Source of the DNA: CAIMMJ01 sp037131955
GTDB lineage: Bacteria; Bacteroidota; Bacteroidia; UBA4408
NCBI GenBank assembly: GCA_037131955.1
Contig: JBAXQC010000021.1
Span: forward strand, 1 to 38,406
Direction of reading: 5' to 3'
Length of the DNA: 38,406 nucleotides
Part shown: in pieces, positions 17,292-26,700 of the stretch
How positions within the stretch are numbered: the stretch's first letter is position 1
How the letters are laid out: every line of letters begins with the position of its first letter
Translations under genes and position numbers: made by a program
Notes under the pieces: model-generated
Database searches by the model: none
What the model saw: the letters and a program-made list of their open reading frames with translations, nothing else
Told to the model about the DNA's origin: nothing

Positions 17292-17522
17292 ATGATTTCT
17301 TCTGTAATTAGTTGGTTCGAAAAACAAGCTTTTGGCGTTTGTACCTATTTAGGAAATAAATTAGGCATTAAATCAAACACCGTAAGAATGTATTTTATTT
17401 ACCTTTCTTTTTTTACCGTGGGTTCACCAATCATACTTTATTTTGTTTTTGCATTTATGTTAGAAAACAAGAATCATTTTAAACCATTTAAAAGCAAAAG
17501 AACCAGTGTTTGGGATTTATAA
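17292..17522 (+). CDS. PspC-domain membrane protein
   Basis: A 76-residue protein consisting of a PspC domain: an N-terminal GVCTYLGNKLGIKSNTVRM segment (the usual G-V-C/A-x-x-L-A/G opening) followed by one strong membrane hairpin or span (YFIYLSFFTVGSPIILYFVFAFML). In enterobacteria PspC senses envelope stress with PspB; in Bacteroidota such short PspC proteins are common and not studied in detail. It follows DUF2851 by 27 bp and is convergent with the PNGase F-like gene; the 48-bp gap has no clear terminator. Confidence 0.85.
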   Translation: MISSVISWFEKQAFGVCTYLGNKLGIKSNTVRMYFIYLSFFTVGSPIILYFVFAFMLENKNHFKPFKSKRTSVWDL

Positions 17523-17570
17523 TCGTTCTCAAACAAAAGTTCTTTCCCCTTTTACCTAAAATATTTTTCT

Positions 17571-19508
17571 TTATTTAACCATCACTTTTCTTGTAAGCAC
17601 AAAATCTTTTCCGGTAAGTTTCACAAAATAAATTCCAGAAGTAGGGCTGGCTAAGGCTATAGTTTGTCTTTTTGAATATACTTCGCCACTGTATTCTTCA
17701 AAAACAACTTTACCCAACACATCTATTACTTGCACTTGTACATTTTGCTTTTTTTCTGAACTAAAATCTATGTTAAAACTACCGTTATTAGGATTAGGAA
17801 AAACTTCAAAATTTAAGGTGTTTTCTGTTTCTATCTCCTTTGCAGAGGTAATAACAGTTCCAACAGTAAAGCTATACCTTGCCACTGAACCAAAATCTAC
17901 AGGTATTATTTTTTGTATTTGTCCATTGCTTTTCTTTAACCACAATTTTCCTGTGCCACCTGCCGAATTTGCCCAAAAACCTAAGCCATCGCCACCGTAT
18001 TCATCCATGTCGTAAAACTCAAGTTTATAGCATCCCGGACGAAACCTTAAGGTATCTTGGTAGTTTGTGGTGTTTGCCATACTACCTAATGTTTTTTGAT
18101 ACACAATTTGATCGTTTTCGCCATAAACAATATAGCTATTTTCTACCGACGATTCTGCATTTGTTTTATAGTCTAAGATAAGCACAGAATCTATCAAAAC
18201 GGGAGTAATATTTCCTTTAGACCACAAGGTATCGTCAAAGATATAGTTTGGATTTCCACCGTTAATTTTCTTTATAAAAACACTGAAATCTTTATTGTTC
18301 TCTGCAGGTATCAAAGTATTTGGCAACACAATTGTATCTCTTTGTAAGCTGGAAATTGCCTTGTTGTAGGTATAATTGAGTTGAAATTCGTTTTTATATC
18401 CATAAGCCAATTCAACAGAATTTATGGTGTTGCTACCATTATTTTTTATAACGATTATTGGATTGCTGCACACCGGGTTTAATCTCAAAAATTCTTTTTC
18501 ATTACTTGGAGTTAGTATTTCTTCTATTTCTCCATCGTTGCTGTAAGTAGGATTTTTTTGGTGAAACATATATGCAATAATATTTTCGTTCGCTTGCCCA
18601 CCTGCAAAGGAATAATCTTCCATGTTTATTTTAACGCTGTGTTGCGAGCTTGGGCTTACGTTAAAGTTCTTTACATAAGGATACACCGTTGCTCCCGGGC
18701 ACCAGTTACCTCTATCGTACACCCACGTTCCGCCTTGAGGATAAACTGCATTATCGCCACATTTTCTCCACCTAGAAATTCTTTCTATCAGTGCATTGTC
18801 AAAAACTAAATCACGGTATTTATCACAAAATTCAGAACATCCTGTACCATCATCAAAACCATGACCTGTGTGATTTAATCTAAACTTTAAAATATTTGCA
18901 GCGGTGTTTGTGCTTATTGGAACTGCAGCTAATACTGTATTAATAGGGTTGGTATCGTTTCCATAGGCAAAACTACCATCCCATAATCTACTTATCTCTA
19001 CCGTTTCTGTTATTGGATCGCCTTCTATTAGCGCAAATGTTAGGTTCACTAACCAACCTCTACCAACATTTGTTTCGTAGCCGGTATGAACGTATCCTAT
19101 TTCTACTGAATCGTGCAAAAACAAAGAGAAATCTGTTATGTCCATCTTCCATTCAAAATTCCAAGTGTTAGCAAACTGAAGACCATAGGGTGTAATGAAT
19201 CTTACCAATTCTATATTTTCAGAAGGATTGGCTAAAGAACCCTTTCTTCTGAGCATTACTCTATCAATGTAATCCCATTCGCCACAACTCATTCCGCTTG
19301 GGCATTTGTAGTTCATCTTTACCAATACTTTTCTGTATTTTTTATTGGCTTCCGGAAATACTCCCCAGCCTGTATATTCATTAGAACCCGAATTTGGGTT
19401 GGTTACCACTACCACGTTGTTGTGAGTTTTAACAAAGGTGGTATCGCCAATATTTGCAAAAAGTGCAAGGCTAACCATTAAAAAAAGTGAAGTAAAAATT
19501 ATTTTCAT
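17571..19508 (-). CDS. Secreted PNGase F-like protein with T9SS sorting domain
   Basis: A 645-residue secreted protein. It has a Sec signal peptide (1-18), then N- and C-terminal domains resembling peptide-N-glycosidase F (PF09112/PF09113-type), seen in the CGEWDYIDRVMLRRKG, GWLVNLTFALIEG and FRLNHTGHGFDDGTG stretches, followed by a Cys-rich CSEFCDKY. PNGase F removes N-linked glycans from glycoproteins between GlcNAc and Asn. A beta-rich extension of unknown role follows, and a T9SS type A sorting domain ends the protein (~568-645: FEVFPNPNNGSF, DVLGKVVFE, SGIYFVKLTG, RKVMVK). Whether the catalytic acids equivalent to D60 and E206 are all kept needs an alignment. It is a single gene with no partner glycosidases nearby. 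Confidence 0.8.
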   Translation of the reverse strand: MKIIFTSLFLMVSLALFANIGDTTFVKTHNNVVVVTNPNSGSNEYTGWGVFPEANKKYRKVLVKMNYKCPSGMSCGEWDYIDRVMLRRKGSLANPSENIELVRFITPYGLQFANTWNFEWKMDITDFSLFLHDSVEIGYVHTGYETNVGRGWLVNLTFALIEGDPITETVEISRLWDGSFAYGNDTNPINTVLAAVPISTNTAANILKFRLNHTGHGFDDGTGCSEFCDKYRDLVFDNALIERISRWRKCGDNAVYPQGGTWVYDRGNWCPGATVYPYVKNFNVSPSSQHSVKINMEDYSFAGGQANENIIAYMFHQKNPTYSNDGEIEEILTPSNEKEFLRLNPVCSNPIIVIKNNGSNTINSVELAYGYKNEFQLNYTYNKAISSLQRDTIVLPNTLIPAENNKDFSVFIKKINGGNPNYIFDDTLWSKGNITPVLIDSVLILDYKTNAESSVENSYIVYGENDQIVYQKTLGSMANTTNYQDTLRFRPGCYKLEFYDMDEYGGDGLGFWANSAGGTGKLWLKKSNGQIQKIIPVDFGSVARYSFTVGTVITSAKEIETENTLNFEVFPNPNNGSFNIDFSSEKKQNVQVQVIDVLGKVVFEEYSGEVYSKRQTIALASPTSGIYFVKLTGKDFVLTRKVMVK

Positions 19509-19701
19509 CTTAGTGTATTAAAATTTAGAGGGTGAATATGATAATTTATTTACGATTTAAAAAATATTTTTTTTATCCCTATCAATTTATTTTTGCAAAA
19601 AAACTTTGTAATATTATTAAATGTAATTCTCTCTAAAATAGACTCATCCAATAAAAAATAGCTATTATTTTTAAAAAATAGCGGAACAACCGCCTTATTA
19701 G

Positions 19702-19732
19702 TTTGTTCAGCACACAAAAACATTTATTTTTG
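19702..19732 (+). promoter_or_regulatory. Bacteroidota promoter of the nuoGHIJ operon
   Basis: TTTG at 19702-19705 and TATTTTTG at 19725-19732 with exactly 19 bp between them: a full match to the Bacteroidota TTTG-N19-TAnnTTTG promoter read by the primary sigma factor. The start codon of nuoG lies 19 bp after the -7 element, so the leader would be about a dozen bases. It shows that nuoG begins its own transcript here, independent of nuoA-F. Confidence 0.75.
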
Positions 19733-19751
19733 TACACTTGGCAAAATAAAT

Positions 19752-20843
19752 ATGGCAAAAGTTACCATTGACGACAAAGAAATTGAGGTTCCAGATGGAA
19801 CAACTATTTTAAACGCAGCACGAATGATTGGAGGAGATATTGTTCCTCCAGCAATGTGCTACTACAGTAAACTAAAAGGAAGCGGCGGAAAATGCAGAAC
19901 ATGTTTAGTAGAAGTGGCACAAGGCTCTGCCAAAGACCCAAGACCAATGCCTAAACTGGTGGTTTCGTGTTCTACCACCGTGCAAGATGGAATGGTTGTA
20001 AAAAATACAACCTCCTCCAAAGTGCTTGAAGCAAGAAAAGGTGTGGTAGAATTTTTGTTGTTGAATCATCCGCTTGATTGCCCAATTTGCGACCAAGCCG
20101 GAGAATGCGATTTACAAAACCTTGGATACAAACATGGACTTTCTAAAACTAGGTACGAAGAAGAAAGAAGAACCTTCGAAAAAATAGACATTGGCGATAA
20201 AATTCAATTGCACATGACAAGGTGTATCCTTTGCTACCGTTGCACTTATGTTGCCGACCAACTTACAGATAAAAGAGTTCATGGAGTAATAAACAGAGGC
20301 GATGCTGCCGAAATAAGTACCTACATAAAAAATGCGGTAGACAACGATTTCTCTGGAAATATGATAGACGTTTGCCCTGTGGGAGCTTTAACAGATAAAA
20401 CCTACAGATTTAAACAAAGAGTGTGGTTCAGCAAGCCATTAAATGCTCACAGAAATTGCACCAAATGCTCCGGCAAAGTGGTGCTTTGGCAAAAGGGCGA
20501 AGACATTATTAGGGTAACTTCTCGCAGAGACAAAAATAATGAGGTAGAGACTGCCGATGATGGAAAAGTAAATTGGATTTGCAACGAATGCAGATTCGAT
20601 AAAAAACATTCCAGCGATTGGGTAATTGAAGGTCCAACCCACATTGAACGTACCTCTGTAATTTCTCAAAACCACTACGAGGCAATTGACCTTAATAAGT
20701 TGAGGCTAGAAGTTCAGCGTCAACAAAGGGTTCAAGGAGGACGCTTAGACATACAAGAAAAATACACGCAAGAGCAATTACCAGAAAAAGAACAAACTGA
20801 AATTTTTGAAAAACAAAAACAATTAGGAGCTTACAGAGGCTAA
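19752..20843 (+). CDS. nuoG: NADH-quinone oxidoreductase subunit G, short form
   Basis: Electron-transfer subunit of respiratory complex I. Clusters are visible in order: [2Fe-2S] ligands C36, C48, C51, C73; a [4Fe-4S] with H106, C110, C113, C119; a second [4Fe-4S] with C158, C161, C164, C208; and a C-x-x-C pair at 236/239 plus another at 277/280, which corresponds to the start of the molybdopterin-type Fe4S4 region. The protein then stops at 363 residues, whereas E. coli NuoG is about 900. So the long molybdopterin-oxidoreductase-like C-terminal domain is missing, without any sign of a frameshift. The final ~70 residues are charged and Gln-rich. It is 10 bp ahead of nuoH in a tight operon. 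Confidence 0.92.
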   Translation: MAKVTIDDKEIEVPDGTTILNAARMIGGDIVPPAMCYYSKLKGSGGKCRTCLVEVAQGSAKDPRPMPKLVVSCSTTVQDGMVVKNTTSSKVLEARKGVVEFLLLNHPLDCPICDQAGECDLQNLGYKHGLSKTRYEEERRTFEKIDIGDKIQLHMTRCILCYRCTYVADQLTDKRVHGVINRGDAAEISTYIKNAVDNDFSGNMIDVCPVGALTDKTYRFKQRVWFSKPLNAHRNCTKCSGKVVLWQKGEDIIRVTSRRDKNNEVETADDGKVNWICNECRFDKKHSSDWVIEGPTHIERTSVISQNHYEAIDLNKLRLEVQRQQRVQGGRLDIQEKYTQEQLPEKEQTEIFEKQKQLGAYRG

Positions 20844-20853
20844 AAAATAAAAT

Positions 20854-21882
20854 ATGTTAGCATTTATCATTTACAAATTTATTCTTGTACTTATAGTATT
20901 TCTAATTTCCCTTGGAATTGCCGCATACAGTACCTATGGCGAAAGAAAAATTGCCGCTTTCTTGCAAGACAGAATGGGCCCTTCAAAGGCAGGTCCGTAC
21001 GGTTTATTGCAACCTATCGCTGATGGCGTAAAAATGTTCATGAAAGAGGAAATAATTCCTGATGTATCCAACAAATGGTTGTTTATTTTAGGTCCATGTA
21101 TTGCCATGTTCACAGCGTGTATGACAGGCGTTGTTATTCCTTGGGGCCGTCCTCTCATTATTGGCGGAGAAACTTATGCATTACAAATTACAGACATCAA
21201 CATTGGAATTTTATATGTTTTTGGAGTAGTTTCAATGGGTGTGTACGGAATTATGATTGGCGGCTGGGCTTCAAACAACAAATATTCTTTGTTGGGCGCC
21301 ATTAGAGCTTCGGCACAAATGATTAGTTACGAAGTAGCCATGGGAATGAGTATTATTGCTTTGGTAATGACAACAGGAACAATCAGTTTAAGTGAAATTG
21401 CCGCTCAACAAGATCATGGCATGTGGAATGTAATTAAACAACCTCTAGGTTTCTTGATTTTTATCACTTGTGCTTTCGCAGAGTGTAATCGTGCTCCATT
21501 TGATTTGCCCGAGTGTGAAACAGAGCTTGTGGGTGGCTATCACACCGAATACAGTTCTATGAAACTCGGTTTTTATCTGTTTGCAGAATACATTAACATG
21601 TTTATCTCTTCTGCTGTAATTTCTACACTCTATTTTGGAGGTTATAACATGCCATTTATTAACGACCTTGGGTTGGCGAACAATGTACTTTCTATTTTAG
21701 GAGTTGTGTTTTTATTTGCAAAAATAATATTTTTCATATTTTTCTTTATGTGGATAAGATGGACCTTGCCAAGATTCCGCTATGACCAATTGATGGATTT
21801 AGGTTGGAAAAAATTAATTCCACTTTCTATATTTAATATTTTACTTACAGGAGCAATAATGATTGCTAAAGATTTATTATAA
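20854..21882 (+). CDS. nuoH: NADH-quinone oxidoreductase subunit H
   Basis: Membrane subunit of complex I that forms the quinone-binding chamber with NuoB/D and begins the proton-translocation path. About eight membrane spans over 342 residues. Family signatures are well kept: YGERKIAAFLQDRMGPSKAG (first loop), the GAIRASAQMISYE segment, and the acidic loop AFAECNRAPFDLPECETELVGGYHTEYSSMKL-type region at ~205-235 with several Glu residues. Start and end fit the family. Spacing is 10 bp from nuoG and 9 bp to nuoI. Confidence 0.96.
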   Translation: MLAFIIYKFILVLIVFLISLGIAAYSTYGERKIAAFLQDRMGPSKAGPYGLLQPIADGVKMFMKEEIIPDVSNKWLFILGPCIAMFTACMTGVVIPWGRPLIIGGETYALQITDINIGILYVFGVVSMGVYGIMIGGWASNNKYSLLGAIRASAQMISYEVAMGMSIIALVMTTGTISLSEIAAQQDHGMWNVIKQPLGFLIFITCAFAECNRAPFDLPECETELVGGYHTEYSSMKLGFYLFAEYINMFISSAVISTLYFGGYNMPFINDLGLANNVLSILGVVFLFAKIIFFIFFFMWIRWTLPRFRYDQLMDLGWKKLIPLSIFNILLTGAIMIAKDLL

Positions 21883-21891
21883 ACTTTTTTT

Positions 21892-22500
21892 ATGCAACTT
21901 ACCAACAGATCTAAAATTGTTTCTAATAAAAAAATGACACTGGTAGAGAAAATTTATCTCCCTGCAGTGCTTAGCGGAATGAGTATAACCGTTAAACATC
22001 TTTTTAAGAAACCGGCCACCATAGATTACCCCAAAAAGACAAGAGAAATGGCCGTTATTTTTCGTGGACAACACGTGCTCAAGAGAGACGAAAACGGCGC
22101 CGAACGTTGCACTGCCTGTGGGCTTTGTGCGGTGGCTTGCCCAGCAGAAGCAATAACCATGACTGCTGCCGAAAGAAAACCCGGCGAAGAAAAATTGTAC
22201 CGCGAAGAAAAATATGCTGCAGTTTACGAAATAAATATGTTGCGTTGTATTTTTTGTGGTTTGTGCGAAGAAGCTTGCCCCAAAGAAGCAATTTTCTTAA
22301 CAGACAAAACTGTACCATCTACCTTTGAAAGAGACGAGTTTTTATACGGAAAAAGTATTTTAACAGAGCCTATCAACTCATTAGTAGATGTAAGCAAGCG
22401 CCAAACAAAAGATACCTTAGAGTTTAAGAAAGATCCTCACTTTGCACACAATATTTTGTTTGACCCCACCAAACCTTCAAAAAAATCACCCAAACATTAA
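21892..22500 (+). CDS. nuoI: NADH-quinone oxidoreductase subunit I
   Basis: Peripheral ferredoxin-like subunit of complex I that carries clusters N6a and N6b and passes electrons to NuoB. Two C-x2-C-x2-C-x3-C-P motifs are present: RCTACGLCAVACP and RCIFCGLCEEACP. The N-terminal amphipathic helix region (LPAVLSGMSITVKHLFKKPATI) binds to the membrane arm. The 202-residue length has a C-terminal tail of ~70 residues beyond the second cluster, ending in a Lys-rich stretch. ATG at 21892 follows nuoH closely. Confidence 0.96.
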   Translation: MQLTNRSKIVSNKKMTLVEKIYLPAVLSGMSITVKHLFKKPATIDYPKKTREMAVIFRGQHVLKRDENGAERCTACGLCAVACPAEAITMTAAERKPGEEKLYREEKYAAVYEINMLRCIFCGLCEEACPKEAIFLTDKTVPSTFERDEFLYGKSILTEPINSLVDVSKRQTKDTLEFKKDPHFAHNILFDPTKPSKKSPKH

Positions 22501-22509
22501 TACCTAAAA

Positions 22510-23007
22510 ATGATACTTAATCTTTTTTATTTTTTAGCATTTCTATCTGTAATATGTTCTTTTATGGTGGTTACAGCCCGTAACCCTGTGCACAGTGTAT
22601 TGTATTTAATCATAACTTTTTTTACCATAGGTTGTCAATACTTAATCTTAAACGCTCAATTTTTAGCAGCAGTTCATATTATAGTATATGCAGGAGCCAT
22701 TATGGTTTTGTTTCTGTATGTAATTATGCTCTTGAACCTCAACCAAACCACCGAAGTGCACAAAAGCAATTACGCCAAGTTTGCCGCAGCCATTGCCTCA
22801 GGCTTGTTGTTGTTGGTGATGGTAAGCTCTTTAAAAGGAGCAGACCAACTGAGCAATGCATTGCCAGAAAACAGCCAAGTAGGACTTATAGAGAACTTAG
22901 GAAAGATTTTGTTTACCAATTTTTTATTGCCCTTTGAACTTTCTGCCATTTTGTTTTTAGCTGCTATGGTAGGTGCCGTTTTAATTGGTAAGAACGAGGT
23001 TAAGTAA
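22510..23007 (+). CDS. nuoJ: NADH-quinone oxidoreductase subunit J
   Basis: Small membrane subunit of complex I; 165 residues with about five spans (FYFLAFLSVICSFMVVTA, LYLIITFFTIGCQYLIL, AAVHIIVYAGAIMVLFLYVIML and two more). The conserved YAGAIMVLFLYVIMLLN helix, part of the proton pathway with a pi-bulge in E. coli, is intact. The normal next gene, nuoK, does not follow: after the stop at 23007 there is 700 bp without complex I coding sequence. NuoK, L, M, N must therefore be encoded elsewhere. Confidence 0.95.
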   Translation: MILNLFYFLAFLSVICSFMVVTARNPVHSVLYLIITFFTIGCQYLILNAQFLAAVHIIVYAGAIMVLFLYVIMLLNLNQTTEVHKSNYAKFAAAIASGLLLLVMVSSLKGADQLSNALPENSQVGLIENLGKILFTNFLLPFELSAILFLAAMVGAVLIGKNEVK

Positions 23008-23471
23008 ATAGGAACTCTAATTTAAAATCATTACTTTTAATTCCACTAAAAGCAATTTATTATTTTTAGTAAATTCAACAACATTTCTCCTATAATTTAA
23101 ACCTAACGCCTCAGGTTTGAAAGTTGTTTTGGCACAATAGAGTTATTGTAGATGTCTATTCCTCAATTACGGCTGGGTTGTATTCTTTGAAATAGGTGGT
23201 TTGTGCAATCGAAGTTCCAGTTGTTGCATAGATGAATGAATTTTGTATTTCTGTATTTATAATGATTCTTTTTTTTACATACCAAATGCAATACCATTAT
23301 TAATTCTACATTTTTGTCAGTACGCTAACTTTGTTATGGCCATTCCAATAACTAAAGCATAGCAAAAAATTTCCCTTCAAATTCAATTGTGTTTTTGTGC
23401 TTCTCTGGCACCTATACACTTGCATAAACAAACATTTTATATATACATTACCCTTTTAAATATTTATTTAT
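23008..23471. other. Non-coding stretch after nuoJ with a possible gene remnant
   Basis: I find no nuoK sequence or complete gene in this AT-rich stretch. A minus-strand open frame of 34 codons (23156-23260, between a stop and a TAG) reads like a protein C-terminus (…ATTGTSIAQTTYFKEYNP…) with codon use like the neighbours; it may be the end of a lost gene. A weak hairpin AAACCT…AGGTTT sits at 23099-23118 without a T-run. Confidence 0.4.
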
Positions 23472-23479
23472 TACTTTTG
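23472..23479 (+). promoter_or_regulatory. Putative -7 element for the metH leader
   Basis: TACTTTTG (TAnnTTTG) placed 22 bp before the SAM riboswitch, the right distance for transcription to start just ahead of helix P1. The -33 TTTG is not at standard spacing. Confidence 0.55.
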
Positions 23480-23500
23480 TATCTCGTTCTTTATAAAACT

Positions 23501-23613
23501 ACTTATCCAGAAAGGTGGAGGGACCGAGCCCTATGAAACCTTGACAACCACTAACAGCTTAATAACTTTTAGAAAGGTGCCAATTCCTGTCTCAGTATTT
23601 GAGAAAGATAAGT
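23501..23613 (+). ncRNA. SAM-I (S-box) riboswitch
   Basis: S-adenosylmethionine riboswitch in the metH leader. P1 is a perfect 7-bp helix, ACTTATC (23501-23507) with GATAAGT (23607-23613). Inside it are the class-defining conserved blocks: AGGTGGAGGGACCG (23513-23526), CCCTATGAAACCTTGACAACC (23529-23549), AAAGGTGCCAATTCC (23573-23587), followed by a P4-like hairpin CTCAGTATTTGAG and the 3' P1 strand. When SAM is bound P1 forms, which should allow the downstream terminator to end transcription, so metH is off in high SAM. A clear antiterminator partner is only partly visible (GAGAAAGATAAG may pair, with a bulge, to the 5' terminator arm). Confidence 0.95.
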
Positions 23614-23650
23614 CGAAGAAATTTTAGCACACAATAACACTATAAACCTA

Positions 23651-23685
23651 AAATCTCTTACGGCTAACGTAAGAGATTTTTTTTT
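23651..23685 (+). terminator. Riboswitch-controlled intrinsic terminator
   Basis: A 12-bp perfect stem, AAATCTCTTACG (23651-23662) with CGTAAGAGATTT (23668-23679), 5-nt loop, and a run of nine T ending at 23685. It stands between the SAM-I aptamer and the metH start codon (23707), as in attenuators. Confidence 0.92.
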
Positions 23686-23706
23686 GAATATACAAGTCAC
23701 AAAAGA

Positions 23707-26700
23707 ATGAAAGCAGACATAAAAAAAGAATTAGAAAAAAGAGTATTGGTTATAGATGGTGCAATGGGTACCATGATACAACGGTATAAGCTTTCCGAAG
23801 AAGACTACCGTGGCCAGCGGTTCAAAGATTATCCAAGTTCATTAAAAGGTAACAATGATTTGCTGAGTATCACTCAACCTTCAATTATAGAAGCAATACA
23901 CAAAGAATACCTGGAGGCAGGTGCAGATATATTAGAAACTAACACCTTTAGCTGCACAACCATTGCCATGGCCGACTACAACATGGAGTTTTTGGTAAGA
24001 GAACTAAATGTAGAAGGTGCTAAAATTGCTCGCAAAGCTGCAGACGAATACAACGCAAAAAACCCTGAAAAACCTAGATTTGTGGCAGGTTCCATTGGCC
24101 CAACCAACAGAACAGCATCTTTAAGCCCTGATGTAAACGACCCTGGGTACAGAGCAATAACTTATGACCAATTGGTAGAAGCTTATTACCAACAAATGGA
24201 AGCACTATTGGATGGAGGTGTAGATTTATTTTTGATAGAAACCGTATTCGATACCCTCAACGCCAAGGCAGCATTGTATGCCGCACAATTGTTGTTCGAG
24301 AAACGTACATCCATTCCCGTTATGGTTTCTGGCACTATAACCGACGCAAGTGGTAGAACACTCTCCGGTCAAACCACCGAAGCTTTTTTAAATTCTATTT
24401 CACATGTTGATTTATTGAGTGTTGGATTAAACTGTGCCCTTGGCTCCAAGGAAATGAGACCCTACCTAGAAGAAATGGCAGAGAAATCTCCTTTCTTTGT
24501 TAGTGCTTATCCCAATGCAGGTTTGCCCAACCAGTTTGGAGAGTACGACCAAGACGCTCACGAAATGGGACACCATATTCATGATTTTTTAGAAAGTGGA
24601 TTTTTAAATATTGTTGGAGGTTGCTGCGGAACAACACCCGATCACATTAGAGAAATTGCAAAAGAAGCTGCAAAAGCCACTCCCCGCAAACCAAAAAAAA
24701 TTGATCCATTTTTAAGGCTCAGCGGATTAGAACCGGTTACACTTACTCCCGAAAGTAATTTTATGAACGTGGGTGAACGAACCAACGTAACTGGTTCAAG
24801 AAAATTTGCTAAACTTATCATAGATGAAAAATACGAAGAGGCTCTTGCCATTGCTAGAGATCAAGTAGAGGGAGGTGCTCAGGTAATAGACGTAAACATG
24901 GACGAAGGGATGTTAGACGGAGAAGCTGCCATGGTTAAATTCCTTAATTTAATTGGCTCCGAACCAGATATATCTAAACTTCCTCTCATGATAGATTCCA
25001 GCAAATGGCATGTGATTGAAGCGGGATTAAAATGTGTTCAAGGAAAGGCAATTGTAAATTCTATCTCACTAAAAGAAGGAGAAGAAAAGTTTATTGAATA
25101 TGCCAAGAAAATACTTCATTATGGGGCAGCAGTAATTGTTATGGCTTTTGATGAAAAAGGACAAGCAGATACTTTGGAAAGGCGAATTGAAATTTGTAAG
25201 CGTGCTTACGATATATTAGTAAATAAGGTTAATTTTCCTCCTCAAGATATAATTTTTGATCCTAATATTTTTCCGGTTGCCACAGGAATGGATGAACACC
25301 GCAGAAATGCGTTAGACTTTTTTGAATCTACAAAGTGGATAAAACAAAATCTCCCATTAGCAAAGGTAAGCGGAGGTGTAAGTAATGTATCTTTTTCTTT
25401 TAGAGGTAATGATTTTGTAAGAGAGGCCATTCATTCTGCATTTTTGTATCATGCTATAAAGGCTGGAATGGACATGGGCATTGTAAACCCTACCATGCTG
25501 CAAATTTACGACGATGTTCCAAAAGATTTATTAGAGTTAGTAGAAGATGTATTATTAGACAGGAGAGATGATTCTACAGAACGTCTGGTTTCGTTTGCCG
25601 AGAACGTAAAAGGAAGTAACAAAAAACAAGAAAAAGATTTGGAATGGCGAAATGGTTCATTAGAAGATCGTTTAACTCATTCGTTGGTAAAAGGACTAGT
25701 AGAATTTATTGAAGAAGATGTAGAAGAAGCCAGAACAAAATATCCAAGAACACTGGATGTAATTGAAGGTCCTTTGATGGGGGGTATGAATGTTGTAGGC
25801 GATTTATTTGGAAGCGGAAAAATGTTCTTGCCTCAAGTAGTAAAAAGTGCCAGAGTAATGAAAAAAGCAGTGGCTTATCTTACTCCATTTATGGAAGAGG
25901 AAAAAAGAAAAAGTGGTGAAACTGCCAAAGCAAAAGGCAAAGTTTTAATGGCAACAGTTAAGGGTGATGTTCATGACATTGGAAAAAATATTGTTGGCGT
26001 GGTATTGGCCTGCAACAATTACGAAATTATAGACATGGGAGTAATGATTCCTGCGGATAAAATTTTGGAGACTGCAATCAGAGAAAATGTTGATGTTATT
26101 GGTTTAAGTGGGCTGATCACCCCTTCTCTTGATGAAATGGTGCATGTTGCCAAAGAAATGCAACGTTTAAAATTGAATATTCCATTGCTTATTGGTGGTG
26201 CCACAACTTCTAAAGTTCACACCGCAGTAAAAATTTCTCCTAACTATTCTTTTCCTGTAGTTCATGTGAACGACGCTTCAAGAAGTGTTCCTGTGGTGAG
26301 TAATTTGTTGAGCAAAGATTTAAGAAAACCATTTATTGAGGAGTTGGATGCCGAATACGAAAGAGTTAGAGAATACAACAAGGCAGCACGTTCAGAAAAA
26401 CAAATGCTTAGTTACCAAGATGCCATAAAAAACAAGGAATTATTGTTTGAGGAAAACACAGAAATTATTGTTCCTGCAAAACTTGGCAACACCTATTTTG
26501 ATGATTACTCTTTGGCAGAAATTGCAGAATACATAGATTGGACACCTTTTTTTATAAGTTGGGAAATGAAAGGTTCTTATCCAAAAATATTAAACGACCC
26601 AGAGAGAGGTTCCGAAGCAACAAAACTGTTTGCCGAAGCACAAGCCATGCTCAAAAAAATAATTGATGAAAAGTGGTTAACTGCAAATGCAGTTGTTGGA

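Noticed and set aside
19671..19694. GCGG-AACAA-CCGC hairpin beside an AT palindrome upstream of nuoG
   Set aside because: Only 4 bp of GC stem; on the minus strand it has a T-rich flank but lies upstream of, not after, a gene.
20439..20675. Minus-strand open frames over nuoG, nuoH and nuoI
   Set aside because: They are antisense shadows of well-conserved complex I genes.
23008..23471. Search for nuoK or tRNA after nuoJ
   Set aside because: No NuoK-like hydrophobic frame and no cloverleaf pattern could be seen on either strand.
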